A stretch of 64,000 nt of DNA from Dimorphilus gyrociliatus (taxonomy: Eukaryota > Annelida > Polychaeta > Dinophilidae): the NCBI GenBank assembly GCA_904063045.1, contig CAJFCJ010000019.1:1379700-1443699 (forward strand). The letters are read 5' to 3'. A program made the translations under genes and the position numbers. Position 1 is the stretch's first letter, and each line of letters starts with the position of its first letter. Below the pieces are notes generated by a model. That model saw nothing but the letters and a program-made list of their open reading frames with translations. It made no database searches and was not told where the DNA came from. Of this stretch, positions 35,901 through 47,421 are shown piece after piece.

Positions 35901-38411
35901 CTGTCCAAGAATCCGAATGTCCGATCAATTACATGTTTGGCGAAAAAAATGTACACTTTATAAATTTAACGATCGACTACAGATGGCACCACCTGTCATG
36001 GACTGCGAAGTTTGAAAAAAAAAGACATAATAAATGACTGATGGGAAGGGTCGAGTCTAGCGGTAGTTTATAAGATGTCGAATGAATCCAGGTTAAGAAA
36101 AAGTGTTCGCTCTTGTTAAAATTAATAAAAGCTAAAACAAGTAATTTTTCTTGACATAAACGTTCTATTTTTAATGAAAAACAAACAAACGAACGTTTTG
36201 GAATTAATATTTAATAATTGAAAAAACAGGGGCTACTTAACCACACTTTATGCTGTTTATAGAAGATCGAGTAAACTTAACAAAGTGCTAAAGGCGTGTG
36301 CGACAAACAACGCTGCCAGTATCGACAGAAATATTTTCTGTACGATACAACAACAAGAAATTACGCGATAGTTGTTCTTGAGTGAATATATGCAATTAAT
36401 ATGTAGAATACTAATCATAAAATGCGCACGGCATAATCGAAGGTGTCAATTATAATATTCATTTGCAACATCTTCTTAAACTGATATAAAAGCTATAAGA
36501 AACGAGTTATCGATTATGCGAAGAATGCTACAGGGAAAGGGAAAGTAAGAGATGAAGAAGGGAGGGCTAAAAGGGGGGTGGGTAAGGGAGTAGAGTGGGC
36601 GTGTTAGTTTGCAATAGGCTGCATGCGTAACTGATACTCATTGAAAAAAAGGGGCGAGGGAAGATATATAGAAGTGGGGGATTTGTTGGAGTGAAAAATT
36701 TCTCTCTTAATTCTTTAAATATAGTACAAAAGTAAAACAATCGTCGGTAGCGTGTAATAAATCAATTATACGTCAGACACTGTAGTTTTTCTCTTTTTTT
36801 TATACTCTTTATATAAATGCATATGATATTTGGTTTCCGCGTCATTCGTGCGTATCAACTATAATGAGTAATATGCACATATACAGCGTCTCAAAGATAA
36901 TCTTGATTGCTTGGAAATAAAGAGAAAAGAAAAAAATCGATGACAAAAGTGTCCACCGTCGTCATTAGTACCTTCCAACAGGAGTTGTTTCCTGGGGGAC
37001 GTTCGAAAACACGTCTAATAGACGAGTTAATTAATGAGTGCGATCGAGGTTGGATTGAATTACTTAACGACTTTTCAACCGAGAAAAAGTAATTTTTTTT
37101 TAAGTCCTATACAAAATGATTACTAAGGACAAACTTTTCCCTTGTACTATTTAAGCGTAAACATATGCACTTTGCAAATTCTTCATTAAAAAAAAATATG
37201 ACAGTAGACGCCTATATGTATATCGTGTACATATAGCAAATATTCTGAATAGAGAAAAAGCATACGTATACACCTATATGATTCTTCATTTCTCTTTATT
37301 CTCCTTATCTTCTTTCTTTTGCATATATATATATTTCTTTTACATATTGCACTAAATTTTTTCAATACCAACCGTTTTCTTGCGTTTTAAAATACAAAAT
37401 ACAAGCTGTTACACTATAGAAACTCCCTAACCTTGTCCAAGGCTTAACGGGACGCTGAGCATTAGCGTTTACGCCTTCGAAACTCGAACTCTTCAAATCG
37501 AACCTGCTACGCAATCTATTACCAGCCATTTTGTCGTCTGTCTCCTGGTTCGTTTTGTTTCGGCGTCTAGGTGGCGTATAGACCTCGGTCATATAATTGA
37601 GATGAGGGGTAAAGAGAAATCACAGCCGTATAAAACACCCTCGCCTTATATACTGGCGGACAAGAGAGCAGGTTGGAAGCCCGTAATGACGGAAGGGAAG
37701 ACGGCATCAAGGACGCGTTAGATTAGACGAATTAGAAGAATTTTCGGATGTTATGTAGATTATAGAATCATTTCACCACTCTTCGCTGTGGTTATAACGT
37801 ACACCACTCTTTGTGCACATCAAAACGCCATCTACGGGACACCACATCCATTTTTTTACAACGTTGACGCACACCTTTTTCCTCTAACCAACAAAAAAAC
37901 CGGGTTGAATAAACCGATCAATCATCTATTGGCTTATACTCTACCGTTCAATAACGGCGTAGTTTTACCTCTTTGACAATTTAAACAGGGTAAAACAAAC
38001 TTTATCGCTTACACGCTCCATCAATTTTTTACAAGCACTTGCCTGGTCAATTTAAAGGAGGGTTCCAATGAATGAAATAAAATATAACAGTAAAACGAAC
38101 GCCAAGGGAATAGAGTTGGGATTGGGGAATAGATGAGAGAAAAAGCGACTGGAAGTAGATAGGTGAACATGTCTTCTAGGCGCCTTTTCTCAAAGGTTTG
38201 CTAAACGGATTTTCGTCGATTCGGCGAATGTTAGCTATAAATGACGCAATGGAATTACATGTACTTACTCGTCATCTTCTTCTTCATTCGCACTTGCTGT
38301 GGAAGGAAGAGAAGAAAGTGGCCATACAAATAACAAACTCTCCTTTACAATAGCTTCCAAACCGGGAGCTGGAACTTGAAGCCGATTCGTCTGACGGGTT
38401 TGCCTATCCAT
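29237..38411 (-). CDS. GARNL3: GARNL3-like Rap-GAP plus CNH domain protein, with alternative first exons
   Basis: Constant exons: 33294-33225, 32709-32623, 32545-32461, 32365-32015, 31905-31807, 31687-31472, 31277-31125, 31012-29996, 29670-29237; all phases close, giving 837 shared residues. The order matches vertebrate GARNL3: RGVFSRRHYGSVEL, then WYFKYFLG, RAILWRKTGNHKICLPY and EEQEGSVNFKFGIIYAKNG. The Rap-GAP core has YEGHEIMFHVSTFLP, NKQQVERKRHVGNDIVNI (catalytic Asn-thumb region) and EESVPLFGPALPSPPVF. The CNH domain follows (KEEARQSEFLKIGQSLKLK, VCAFPYILAFTTD). It should stimulate GTP hydrolysis on Rap-type GTPases. Four upstream coding exons (33889-33747, 35462-35215, 37592-37432, 38411-38269) each begin with ATG and end two bases into a codon, matching the first constant exon; products of 884-919 aa. 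The intron 29671-29995 contains a (GA)n repeat. Confidence 0.92.
29872..29914. repeat. (GA)n microsatellite followed by GAGT repeats
   Basis: A pure GA run, followed to about 29944 by GTGA repeats. It lies inside the last GARNL3 intron; its reverse complement gives spurious Ser/Leu frames. Confidence 0.9.
33747..33889 (-). CDS. GARNL3: GARNL3 candidate alternative first exon a
   Basis: It encodes 47 residues starting MAHRLRSKSLSTKPNKNP and ends ACGGCAAG before donor GTATGT, two bases into a codon. Serine, proline and lysine rich, with no known domain. It is the exon nearest to the constant region, 452 bp upstream. Confidence 0.65.
35215..35462 (-). CDS. GARNL3: GARNL3 candidate alternative first exon b
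   Basis: It encodes 82 residues from ATG at 35462 (MALRKTIGSSMVDLNALDEQ). The middle is strongly basic (SSKRKKKPKQP), and the exon ends SNPES plus two bases before donor GTTAGA. It has better codon bias than flanking DNA. The phase fits the constant exon at 33294. The basic patch could affect membrane or nuclear localisation. Confidence 0.65.
35497..35616. repeat. TA-rich tract upstream of GARNL3 exon b
   Basis: Several blocks of ATATATAT with short interruptions directly upstream (minus sense) of alternative exon b. Confidence 0.7.
37432..37592 (-). CDS. GARNL3: GARNL3 candidate alternative first exon c
   Basis: It encodes 53 residues from MTEVYTPPRRRNKTNQET to KPWT plus two bases, donor GTTAGG. 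Same phase as the other three candidate first exons. Polar and basic, no domain. Confidence 0.6.
38269..38411 (-). CDS. GARNL3: GARNL3 candidate alternative first exon d
   Basis: It encodes 47 residues from MDRQTRQTNRLQVPAPG to an acidic end EEEDD plus two bases, donor GTAAGT. It is the most distal candidate, 5 kb from the constant region, and lies head to head with the gene at 39336. Confidence 0.6.
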
Positions 38412-39335
38412 CTTGACTTCTTCGTTTCTCTGACTGCTATATGCGTGTGTATAAATGTGTTAGCCCGTTCGTCGCGCCCCACAAATCATTTATTATGCAT
38501 GGCAAACTACGTCATTGATTCGACGAAATATCGCGCTTTTTCCCTTCCGAGCTAATTATGGGTTTTTTAATACGTTTTTTTTAAATTCTCGCTGACTTTT
38601 AAAACGTAACATTTAATGGTTTTGAATTAAGGAAAAATTTTTAATATTCAGCTTAAGAACAAAAGTTACTAACGACAATTTGTGTATAAGAGGAAATTCT
38701 ACTGAGATTCGTGCCAAATACCAAACGAGTTGGGATTAAACGGCATGCAAACTTCTCTCTCTTTTTGTTTATTCGACAGCAACTAAATCTCCGAAACTAA
38801 TTTTTTTTATTACTTTTTCCGCTTTTTCTCCCCTTTCTTTTCCCCTTTTCCCGACTTATCACCCTTCTTTTCTCTTCTCTGCCCGATCTATGTTTGCCTA
38901 GTAGCGACTTTATCTTTGTCTATCTGGCTTTTTGTCTCTTTTACGTCCTCTTTCTCGTAGAATATGAGTTTTACGGATTCTTCATAGCCGTACAGCTGCC
39001 CCTTCGAGTTGAAAGATTAAAAGAGGATGGAGCCACCGTTCAGTCTTTAAAGAATATTAACACAATATTATAAAAAATATACAAGTGAGCAGGCTTCCTA
39101 CAATCGATTTATTCTTTTCCAAGTTTTTACTTGCCTATTTAGCTTACTTTTTCAATTACAGATGGCTCCACCGAGTAGAAGTGAAAGACTAACTTAATAG
39201 TTTTAGTTTTAAAAAATGGCGCGTCTTAATGTTTATTATCCGCCATTTTCATTTATCAATATAGAAATATTCAACGGCAGTTGTTTTGTTGTCTAAAATG
39301 GCGCGCTCCATGGAAACTTAATTGACACTTTTAAA
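38412..39335. promoter_or_regulatory. Divergent intergenic region
   Basis: A 924-bp spacer between the distal GARNL3 exon (minus) and the gene starting at 39336 (plus). It has pyrimidine-rich tracts at 38810-38960 and two repeats of AATGGCGCG (39213-39224 and 39297-39305) shortly before the plus gene. No coding sequence seen. Confidence 0.4.
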
Positions 39336-41459
39336 ATGGAACGACGGCAAAGTAAATCAGATTCTTCAATAACGGGAAAGGAGGTTACAAACAGAAAAGT
39401 TAAAAAGGAGACAATAATGACATCCTCTGACGTGAGTATTAATGTGTTTTATTTTCTAATGTACTCTTAATACTATTACTGACTTGTTACTATCCAATTG
39501 TCACAGTCAAGAACATTCTTGGCAATTACTACAGACTGTAGAACAAATTTAAAGCAGTCTAGCTACGGAACATGTCGAGTTCCGGTTAATACGCCACAAC
39601 AGCGTTTGTTCTCGCCGTCAATATCGACTACGGATTGGAATTCTTTAATTCCTCATCATCATGCTAAACAAATGGAATCAATAACAGAAAAATTTGACAA
39701 TGTCTACGTTAGATTTCCTTTTAAACATGCTGCTTCAGCATCAGCTACAGCGCGCAACGCCCGACCACTTTCGCCAGGTACATCGTTGAAACAGAAAACA
39801 AGTCAGGCAACGAGACGCGTTGCTAAAGTCATGGCAAAAGAGAAAAAAGAGGAGAAAGCGAAGAAAAGTGGACGATTGAGAAGAGGGAGACTAGAAGAAA
39901 TGAATCCGGTTTTTGTAGCCGGTCCAACAATGAACAATTGTCGGGGAATTGTGGCGGAAACTAGGTCTTACTCAGCAAGCCCTAGTCGAAGTTTACAGAG
40001 ACGCAGACAAATCTTAAGTACATTAAACAGAAATTATTTACCTGATAGGCCTCAAACTGGTGAATCAGTTCATCAAACCTCCGTAGCTTCTGATGACGAG
40101 AGAGGAGTTACTTTCCATCAGGATGGCTCGGATGTGTACGTCAAGCCTAAATCTAAAAGCACTTGTAAGGAAGAGTCGAGTGATAAAGAACAAAGGGATA
40201 AGCCTAACGATGATGGCGATGACAGCGAGGGTAACAACGAGTGCAAAGGTGTTGGGAAAAACGGTAGATTTATTTCTAACAATAGTAGAAACCAAGCAAA
40301 AGAAAATGAAAAGTCCGATAAAAAGGTTGAAGAACCTAATTCGGGTAATCAAGTCAAGTGCTCTACTGCTAAGTTAAAGTACGATCGACCGCAGAGCGCC
40401 TCTTCCACAGAACACGGAAGGAAAAATATAAATTTATCGAGACCTCAAAGCGCAAAACCTTTCAGGAATTATGTTCTTCACGAAGAACCTCAATGCGATG
40501 GACTCTTGGATATTTCATCCAAATTTTTACACGCCAGATGTTCTGGCACTTGCGTTAAATGCTCAAGGGAATGCGGCGCCATCTTGTGTAGAAAATGCTC
40601 AAAATATTTTGGTTGGTGTGAGAATGATGAGAGATTAATTTATGCAACGGAGAAAAATAAAATTAGATCAACCTCAATTGACAATAAAGAAAACCATTTT
40701 AAAAATATAGAAAGACTTTCATACGCTAAGAATAACCTGAATACTGAATATAAAGAGGAAAAGCTAACTGTTGAGAATGATTCATCGCTTATAAATTTAA
40801 ATAAAATCAACCGAAATGCTTGGACGGAAGAGGCAGTTGATAAAATGAAAATTGAAATTGAAAGTAGTACATTAAACAATGCTAAAGAGATAAAAAAATT
40901 AAACACGATTGATAAAAAGAATGATTCAAATTTAGTAATGACAACTGTATACTACTCTACCAAGCCTGATGAAATAAGTTCGTATGAAGCGGAAGTTAGA
41001 TCGGAGGCAGTAAATTCAATAGGAAGTTTTCGAAAGTTCAATTGTGAAGAAGATTCAATTAAGTTTCGAGTGAACGTTTATCCACCAAAAGGTTATGTCT
41101 ATTATTTCTCTTATACGTCAGAAGTGATGCTACAATCTGAAAAGTGCTGGTCAATTCTATTTGGTTTTCGACTAACAAATAGGCCTAAAAAGAGATACAT
41201 GGACATTGAAATTGATGAGAAAAGCTCAGTAGAGGGACAGCTCTTCTTAATTTCAGAACAACAATTTGCGGTAATTGATCGCCAATTTGCTCATTTAGAG
41301 AGAATAGCTTTACCCGTTTGGATTTTAAATTGTGATAATGATGATGTTGGTTTGACCGAGTTATGCGTGCCTGCTGTTACTTATACAAGAAAATTAAATG
41401 ATAAAAGACTTAATATTGATATTGAACAGTGTAAAGTACAAATAGATTGCATAAATTAA
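39336..41459 (+). CDS. Uncharacterised 682-aa protein with RPQSA motifs and a Cys cluster
   Basis: Two exons (39336-39431, 39507-41459) join in phase 0; start MERRQSKSDSSITGKE. I recognise no family. Visible features are a Ser/Arg/Lys-rich disordered first half with a basic stretch (VMAKEKKEEKAKKSGRLRRG), and two RPQSA repeats (YDRPQSASSTEHG, SRPQSAKPFRNY). A Cys cluster at about residues 380-402 (CSGTCVKCSRECGAILCRKC) could bind zinc, and is followed by a Lys/Glu/Asn-rich region. The last 150 residues look folded (VNVYPPKGYVYYFSYTSEVM, FGFRLTNRPKKRYMDIEID) and might be a beta-rich module. RPxSA-type repeats occur in some ciliary proteins, a weak hint only. Confidence 0.8.
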
Positions 41460-41765
41460 CATTATAAAACATTAATAAATGTATGTATTTTAAACCTAAA
41501 CGTTTGGAATATAAAAACCTTAAAAACTAGATTAATTATCTTACAGTTTTCTTTTTATATATTTATTGCATATACAGCTTGAAAGATATACAATATATAG
41601 CTAGGTGTATTTATTGCAGTTTTTACATTTAAAGGCAGCAAATTTAGAGTGCTACACAGAGTATTTATTGGATACACAGTATATATGCTGTATATATATA
41701 TGTGCTTTCCTTTGTGCGGATGAATTAAGAAACATTCGTCTTCTAACCTTTAACCCTTTCTTCTT

Positions 41766-43739
41766 TTACTCATTTGTATTTTCTATGCCACTAGTTTCAC
41801 TTTCCGGAAGAGAAAGCTTTTGGTTTCGCAGACGACCTATCAGCCAGAAAGTTTTCATTTGACCTTTACCTTTTATTTCTATTGTCCCTCTCTCTTCTGT
41901 AATCCATTCGTCATTTTGTAGGTCTAATTTCTCTTTTGTTGTTTTACTCATGTGTATTTTTCTAGCTGGAAAGTAGCAGTATTCTTTTTGCTTTACTGTA
42001 GTATGCAAGAAAACAGAAATTTTTACTTACGTAGTCCATTGGTTTGCATTCTTGATGCAGTATTGATTGTATCACCAAAAAGACAGTAACGAGGCATCTT
42101 ATTACCAACAATACCAGCAACGCAGGAACCGGTGTGAATGCCAATTCGTAACAAAAGTTTTTTATCATTAATCACTTCCATATCCATATCGCCCGTCTTT
42201 CTTAACATGGCTAACGCCAATTTAGATATTTCTACAGCGTGTTTGTTGCCGTTTGCCATAGGTAGACCGGAGACGACCATGTAAACAGCTCCAATAGTCT
42301 CAACTTTATAGACATCGAATTTACTGACGCAATCATCTATAAGATTATATATGACATTCAAAAATTCAACTATTTGCAGAGGAGCACTTCGACTGGTAAT
42401 TTGATTAAAATCAGCAATGTCGGAGAATAAAACGGTGACACAGTCGAAAAATTGTGGTTCTACTTCTTCTCCTTTCAAGAATTTGTAAGCAACACTTCGT
42501 GGAAGCATCTCCCTCAAGAGAACTTCCGTCTTCCTTTTCTGAGATTTTAATTCGCGCTGATTCTTTGATATAGATACCGTTAAACTGTGCATTGAAATAA
42601 CTGTCCGTTTTGATGATATGTTAAGAAGAGGACCTATACAAATAACTATTATGGCGAGAAGAATCAAATGAATGCTACTTTCGATTGCTGCTGTTTTATA
42701 TATTTCATTTAAGTTTGTTTTCTTTCTACGAAGAGCTTCCAATCTAATATCAGTAATGATTTGTTTATAATAGCCAAACCATTTTGCCCAGTACAGAGAC
42801 AAATCGTCTGTGCTGTTATCATCAATCGTCTTAACTTGATTGAGGAGATCTTCCACTTTAAGTTTGAGCAGTGAATTTTTAAGATATAAATTTTCATACA
42901 TCTCTCTTGATTTACCATCGTAATTGAAAGCCATGTCCAAGTCTTCCTTAGCCAAAAGATCGTTTTCAATAAACGTATAAAATAACTGCCTGGTAAAGAG
43001 TTTATTCTTGAATTTTATGTAGGCAATTGAATCGCAGATATCCAAAGACTCTTCTGTTCTAAATAGCCATATCCATGATGTTATAGTATTCCACGATTTA
43101 GTCTTTCCATCATTTATCAACTTAGTAATAGAATAGGATAATAAATCTTTCGATATCTTAGTGTAAAATTCCAACTCTTCTGGAATGAATCTTCTTTCCA
43201 ATTTCGTGGATTCTCTATGATCTTTTAATTTCTTTTTTAATGTCTCTTGCCTCTCATAAAAGCTTATTTCATTTATGCTTTTATCTGTATCCGAATAAAC
43301 TTCACCCATAGTCCTGGTTAATCCAGTACCATCTGTTGTTATATATTCCAAGACCTTTTTAAAAAAGGAAAAACATTAAAATAATAAGAAACAAGCTTGA
43401 GGTGAGTCATGTTTAAGCTACCTGATGACGCTCCCTTCTCAGGAAAAAGACTACATTCACAAGCTTTTCTGTTCTATCTACCCTTCTGTTCATGAGATTT
43501 GAAGTAACTAGTGCCTTTACAGCCAAACTTAACATGACAAACGTAAATATTCCACAACATACTACGGGGACTTGAGGTAGTATTCGTATTTGTCTCTTCT
43601 GGGTATGCCGGCCTGTTCGCGTAGACGGATCACCTCCCAGAAATGCATGTTCATTCGAATCAAATTCAGAGCTTCCGGAGAAACATTCCCAACATTTATA
43701 ATTAACTTTTGGAATATTATCTAGTTCCAGCTTGTGCAT
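41766..43739 (-). CDS. NIT-domain transmembrane guanylyl cyclase (NIT-GC), metal-site variant
   Basis: Three exons (43739-43422, 43354-42031, 41995-41766) join to 623 aa. A cytosolic N-terminus and TM1 (VPVVCCGIFTFVMLSLAVKA) are followed by a nitrate/nitrite-sensing (NIT) domain starting DRTEKLVNVVFFLRRERHQ. TM2 is about residues 330-352 (SIHLILLAIIVICIGPLL). A signalling helix and HNOBA-type segment (LLREMLPRSVAYKFLKGE) lead into a class III cyclase domain. Its first metal Asp is present (VLFSDIADF, Asp418), as are PRYCLFGDTINTASRM with the guanine-site Cys and transition-state Asn/Arg. The second metal Asp is replaced: VETIGAVYMVVSG, Ala462 instead of Asp. NIT-GCs have been linked to nitric-oxide signalling in annelid larvae. 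Cyclase output may be lost, or need a partner subunit. Confidence 0.9.
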
Positions 43740-44529
43740 GGCGAGTTATTTATCAGGGCGTCGAATGGACTTCTACGCTAGCGACTCTCTCTACTTGTTA
43801 GATGGAGCTGTTACTCGCTTTAAATTACAATGGTTAAAATCCTATGATTCTTATCTAATTTAACAATCTCTTTTAAATCTAACAAATGAAAGTAAACTTT
43901 TTCCACAGATTTTTCATTCTTAGCTGTGAGAGATCTATAAAATATAATTCATAATAAATGAACTGTACAGATAAAAAGCGAGTACATTTTCCAGCATGAA
44001 AGCTTAAGCCTATCCGTTGGTGTCTCAGGTGCGTAATTTCGCTAAAACGATGCTCAGACATGAATGAAGATCGTTTGATGCATTTTTTTCGCTCCGGTTC
44101 CCAAATAAATAATAAAGAGTTAAGAAGTTTGCTTTAAAGGTAACAACAACAACTCAAATAAGAAGATTTCAGAATTAATAGAAAGAAAGCATCATACCTT
44201 TTCAAAGTCTTATCCTTTATTCATTGAAAAATTTTTTGCGGAATTCTGAAATTGTGATTACTGTAAATTAAGTGAATATTTTAAGGATAAATCAAACAGT
44301 GTCCTATATTTAGAGTAGTAAACTGCAAAAAGGGTGATTGTACTTTTCGCGATTCTCCTGTCTTGGAAAAAAAAGACCTTAAGCTCTTTCTATTTACTAT
44401 CCTTATCTAGTAAAAGAATAAAATAAGAGAAAACTTTTATTTCATTTTATTGCGTGCTCTTGTCGTTTTCTATTTCTCTAAAAATTTATCATATTATTAA
44501 ACGTGATAGATAGAAATTGAGTACTATTA
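43740..44529. other. Spacer upstream of NIT-GC
   Basis: About 790 bp of AT-rich sequence between the NIT-GC start and the 3' end of the next minus-strand gene. No supported gene; a TACTGTA motif is at 44259-44265. Confidence 0.45.
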
Positions 44530-46989
44530 TTAAAGATATTCGGATTTTCTCTTCTCTCTTTCCGACTTTATCATTATCTTTTTCACTCTCTTAAAATGAG
44601 GATGTCTTCTCACACTGTAACAATCTTTTAATCTTCTTCTTACTCTCTTAGGTCTTCTTTTGTAAGACAGTTTCCGGAATCTACAAGACAACTTTTCAAA
44701 TATTGGAAATTTCTGAAGCCATTTATAAATCAAGCTTAAGAATCTTCTCTTAATTCTACGCAGATGTTTAAATAATCGTTGAAAGTAGCATTGAAGTGGC
44801 TTTAAAACACTCCTAACTACCGTATGACGTAAGAATATATTGTAGCATACAAAGCATGGTAGACAACAACGAAGAATGCAGTTTTTACAATAATATCGTA
44901 GACGCCTCAATTGTCTCCTCAGAGGAGTTAATCTCTTTCTAAGAAGGAATTTATTCTTACGAAATGAATAACGAACAAGCTTGCCTAATTTTGACTTATA
45001 CAAAATTCTTAAAAGGCCCCATTTACAACATCTGAATAAGCAACATGGTTCATATTTCATGTTTAATCTCTTTTCATGTTTTCGTCGATGTTTTAGATAT
45101 CTATATCCTTTAAGATTACGTCTAATTTTAGCTTTAATTAATCTTTTTTTGTGCCTCATGCGAAAGTTCTTTGAGCTCCATAAGATATCTTTGTCAATTT
45201 CATAATCTTTGGGAAAAGATCTGCCAAGTATGTCTTTTCTCAATTGTCTAAACCGCGCTAATTTCTTCATTTTGTGTCTTTCTCTTCGTTGTAATGCAGT
45301 GAGTTGAAGTTTTCGTTTATCAATTTTCTTAGGACGTCTTCTTGTTTGGAGACGTTTTCTAACAGGAATTCGAATATAAATTTTCTTCAATCTTTTCCTA
45401 ATCATACTAGGATGCTTCCGCGTACGAAACCATTTACAAAAGCGTCTATACGATATTCTGCTGTGCCATCTATAAAAAGACTTGAAGATTCTATGATTCA
45501 AGTAGGTTCTGTATATATTTATAAAACATAATATCAATTCAAAGATAAGAGATAGAATTAAAGAAAATTCAATAGATAGTGCAATTTTCTTCAGTAATTT
45601 AAGTTGATTGAAAGTCTCTTGTTGTGTTAAAGATGGACATGATACTAATTCTGATGTAGATCTAAAAAACTCAAATCTAAATACCCAAAGGTAGCGCAAG
45701 ATTCCCTCGATAGCAAATAAAGAGCCGATAAGGCAACAAACAAATATAATTCGGTTATATTTGATTCTTTTTCGTGCTCTCCACTGAATTTTTTTTCTAC
45801 TTGATAGTAGGGTCAGAGAAATCGTAGTAATGAATAGAACAGCACGTACAACAGTCATTAGAAGATTCCTCGACTCTTTACATAGATTCAATAGTAGAAC
45901 CACTTCACTCAACAAACTTCGTACTTCCGTTCTACAATCTTCTGAAACGAATAATCTCAAAGCTTCCATAAACATAGGATAAAGTCTGTTTTCGCCAAAC
46001 CAAAGCTGCAAGGTCTTTAGAGAGACGTTGAAAATTATTGCGATAACAAAAAGGCCTACATCTAGCCTATCTATCCTATTTAATCTTCTATCGAAACATT
46101 CCTGTAATAGATTTGCATTCTCATCAGAGTTTTTAGGTTCCGGGCATCTTTTAATTGATTTTTTCCTCATCAATTCTCTCTTTTTAAAATAAAGATGCTG
46201 TAATTTATCTTTAACTTCCTTTTCAGACTTTCTTTGCATAGCCGTCTTGTCTATACAGTTGGTCTATAATTAAAGATCTTTTAATGTATAATTAAATTGA
46301 TTCTATGTTAAAAGTATATTTCTTTTAATTTAATTAACCTGTTCCTTAATGTCTTTGCTATCTTTTTCTAGTTGATAAGTGATTGGAATAAAATGAAGAT
46401 TCTCTTTCGCCCTGTCCATATTAACTGGATCGCGAAGAATCGTTACCGTTCTTTTGTCTGATTTAATTACAACAACTTTACGAAAATTTTCTATATCTTT
46501 TGGTTTTTGACTAATAAAATATCTTGTTTCATTATTATTCGTTAGAACACTAATTGGTTTTAAATCTTCTTTGTATATGTTGTTTACTTTGTTGATTTGT
46601 TTGTGTCTTTATTTAGGATATGCATAGATATTCTACCTTTTGCTATATGTATATTTAATTAAGTATAACAGATGAATATCTATTTTATCCTCATGTTTTT
46701 TATACTTTTCAATTATAGCTCTTTTGAACTGGCTATATTTTCTACCATATTTCCTTTTTGTATTTATCTCATTTCTCAAAGTACCAAGCTTAATTTGACG
46801 TCCAATTTTTCTACGCAAACGTCGCTTTATCCTCTTTTTTTGACGTTTTGACGATTTTAACAAATGAGGCCTCAGTCGATATCCTTTTCTCCGCTTGAAA
46901 AATAATCTTAAATTTGATATTCTATCATCCGATAAGTTCGATAAACTTGTCCTAGAGGCAGTTCTAGATGACGACACGAAAAAATCCAT
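44530..46989 (-). CDS. Uncharacterised, very basic four-TM protein
   Basis: Three exons (46989-46637, 46606-46339, 46263-44530) join in phase to 784 aa; the first intron is only 30 nt (46607-46636). I recognise no family. The N-terminal 120 residues are Arg/Lys-rich (SSKRQKKRIKRRLRRKIG). Exon 2 is a soluble stretch with IENFRKVVVIKSDKRTVTI. Four hydrophobic helices follow: VGLFVIAIIFNVSLKTLQLWF, LLMTVVRAVLFITTISLTLL, IIFVCCLIGSLFAIEGILRYLW and IALSIEFSLILSLIFELILCFI. The last 330 residues are extraordinarily rich in Arg and Lys, with Cys pairs (YEPCCLFRCCKWG, CILRCCLPCFVC), ending in KSEREKRKSEYL. AT-rich codons fit the neighbours. Candidate lineage-specific gene. Confidence 0.75.
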
Positions 46990-47421
46990 TCCATTAAAGG
47001 ATTTTTACAATTAATAGCGAAGTTATTCATATAATTGAAATAAGAGTATTTAAATAATTTGTCTAATGCATAATATATTTTAAAATTGACTCAAGAGAAA
47101 TAACAAATAACAAAGTCGTAGTAAAATATTACGAGGTAAGGTAAATATATCTAACGATATCTGGTAACAAAATGACGATGACCCAAAACGAGTACGAGAG
47201 CGTAGTGACGGCTGATTAAATTAAGGCTTGATAGAGATTGATTTTCCGTTACCTATTCTTAGGTCAGAAAAGTCTGATTTATTTAATAATAATGAAGAGA
47301 GAAATGGCTCAACCTATCGTAAAAAATAGAATGAGGTAATGGAGTGCTAAGGAATAGGGAGAGTAGAGGATAAAAATCTCTGTAAAAGGATAGATACAAT
47401 ATAAAATAAGTAATAGTTTAT
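46990..47421. other. Short spacer between two minus-strand genes
   Basis: 432 bp, AT-rich; probably the promoter of the basic four-TM gene and the 3' flank of the coiled-coil gene. Nothing else seen. Confidence 0.4.

Noticed and set aside
40065-40352. Minus-strand frame of 95 codons inside the 39336 gene
   Set aside because: Shadow of the plus-strand coding exon, whose frame is much longer and has an in-phase upstream exon.
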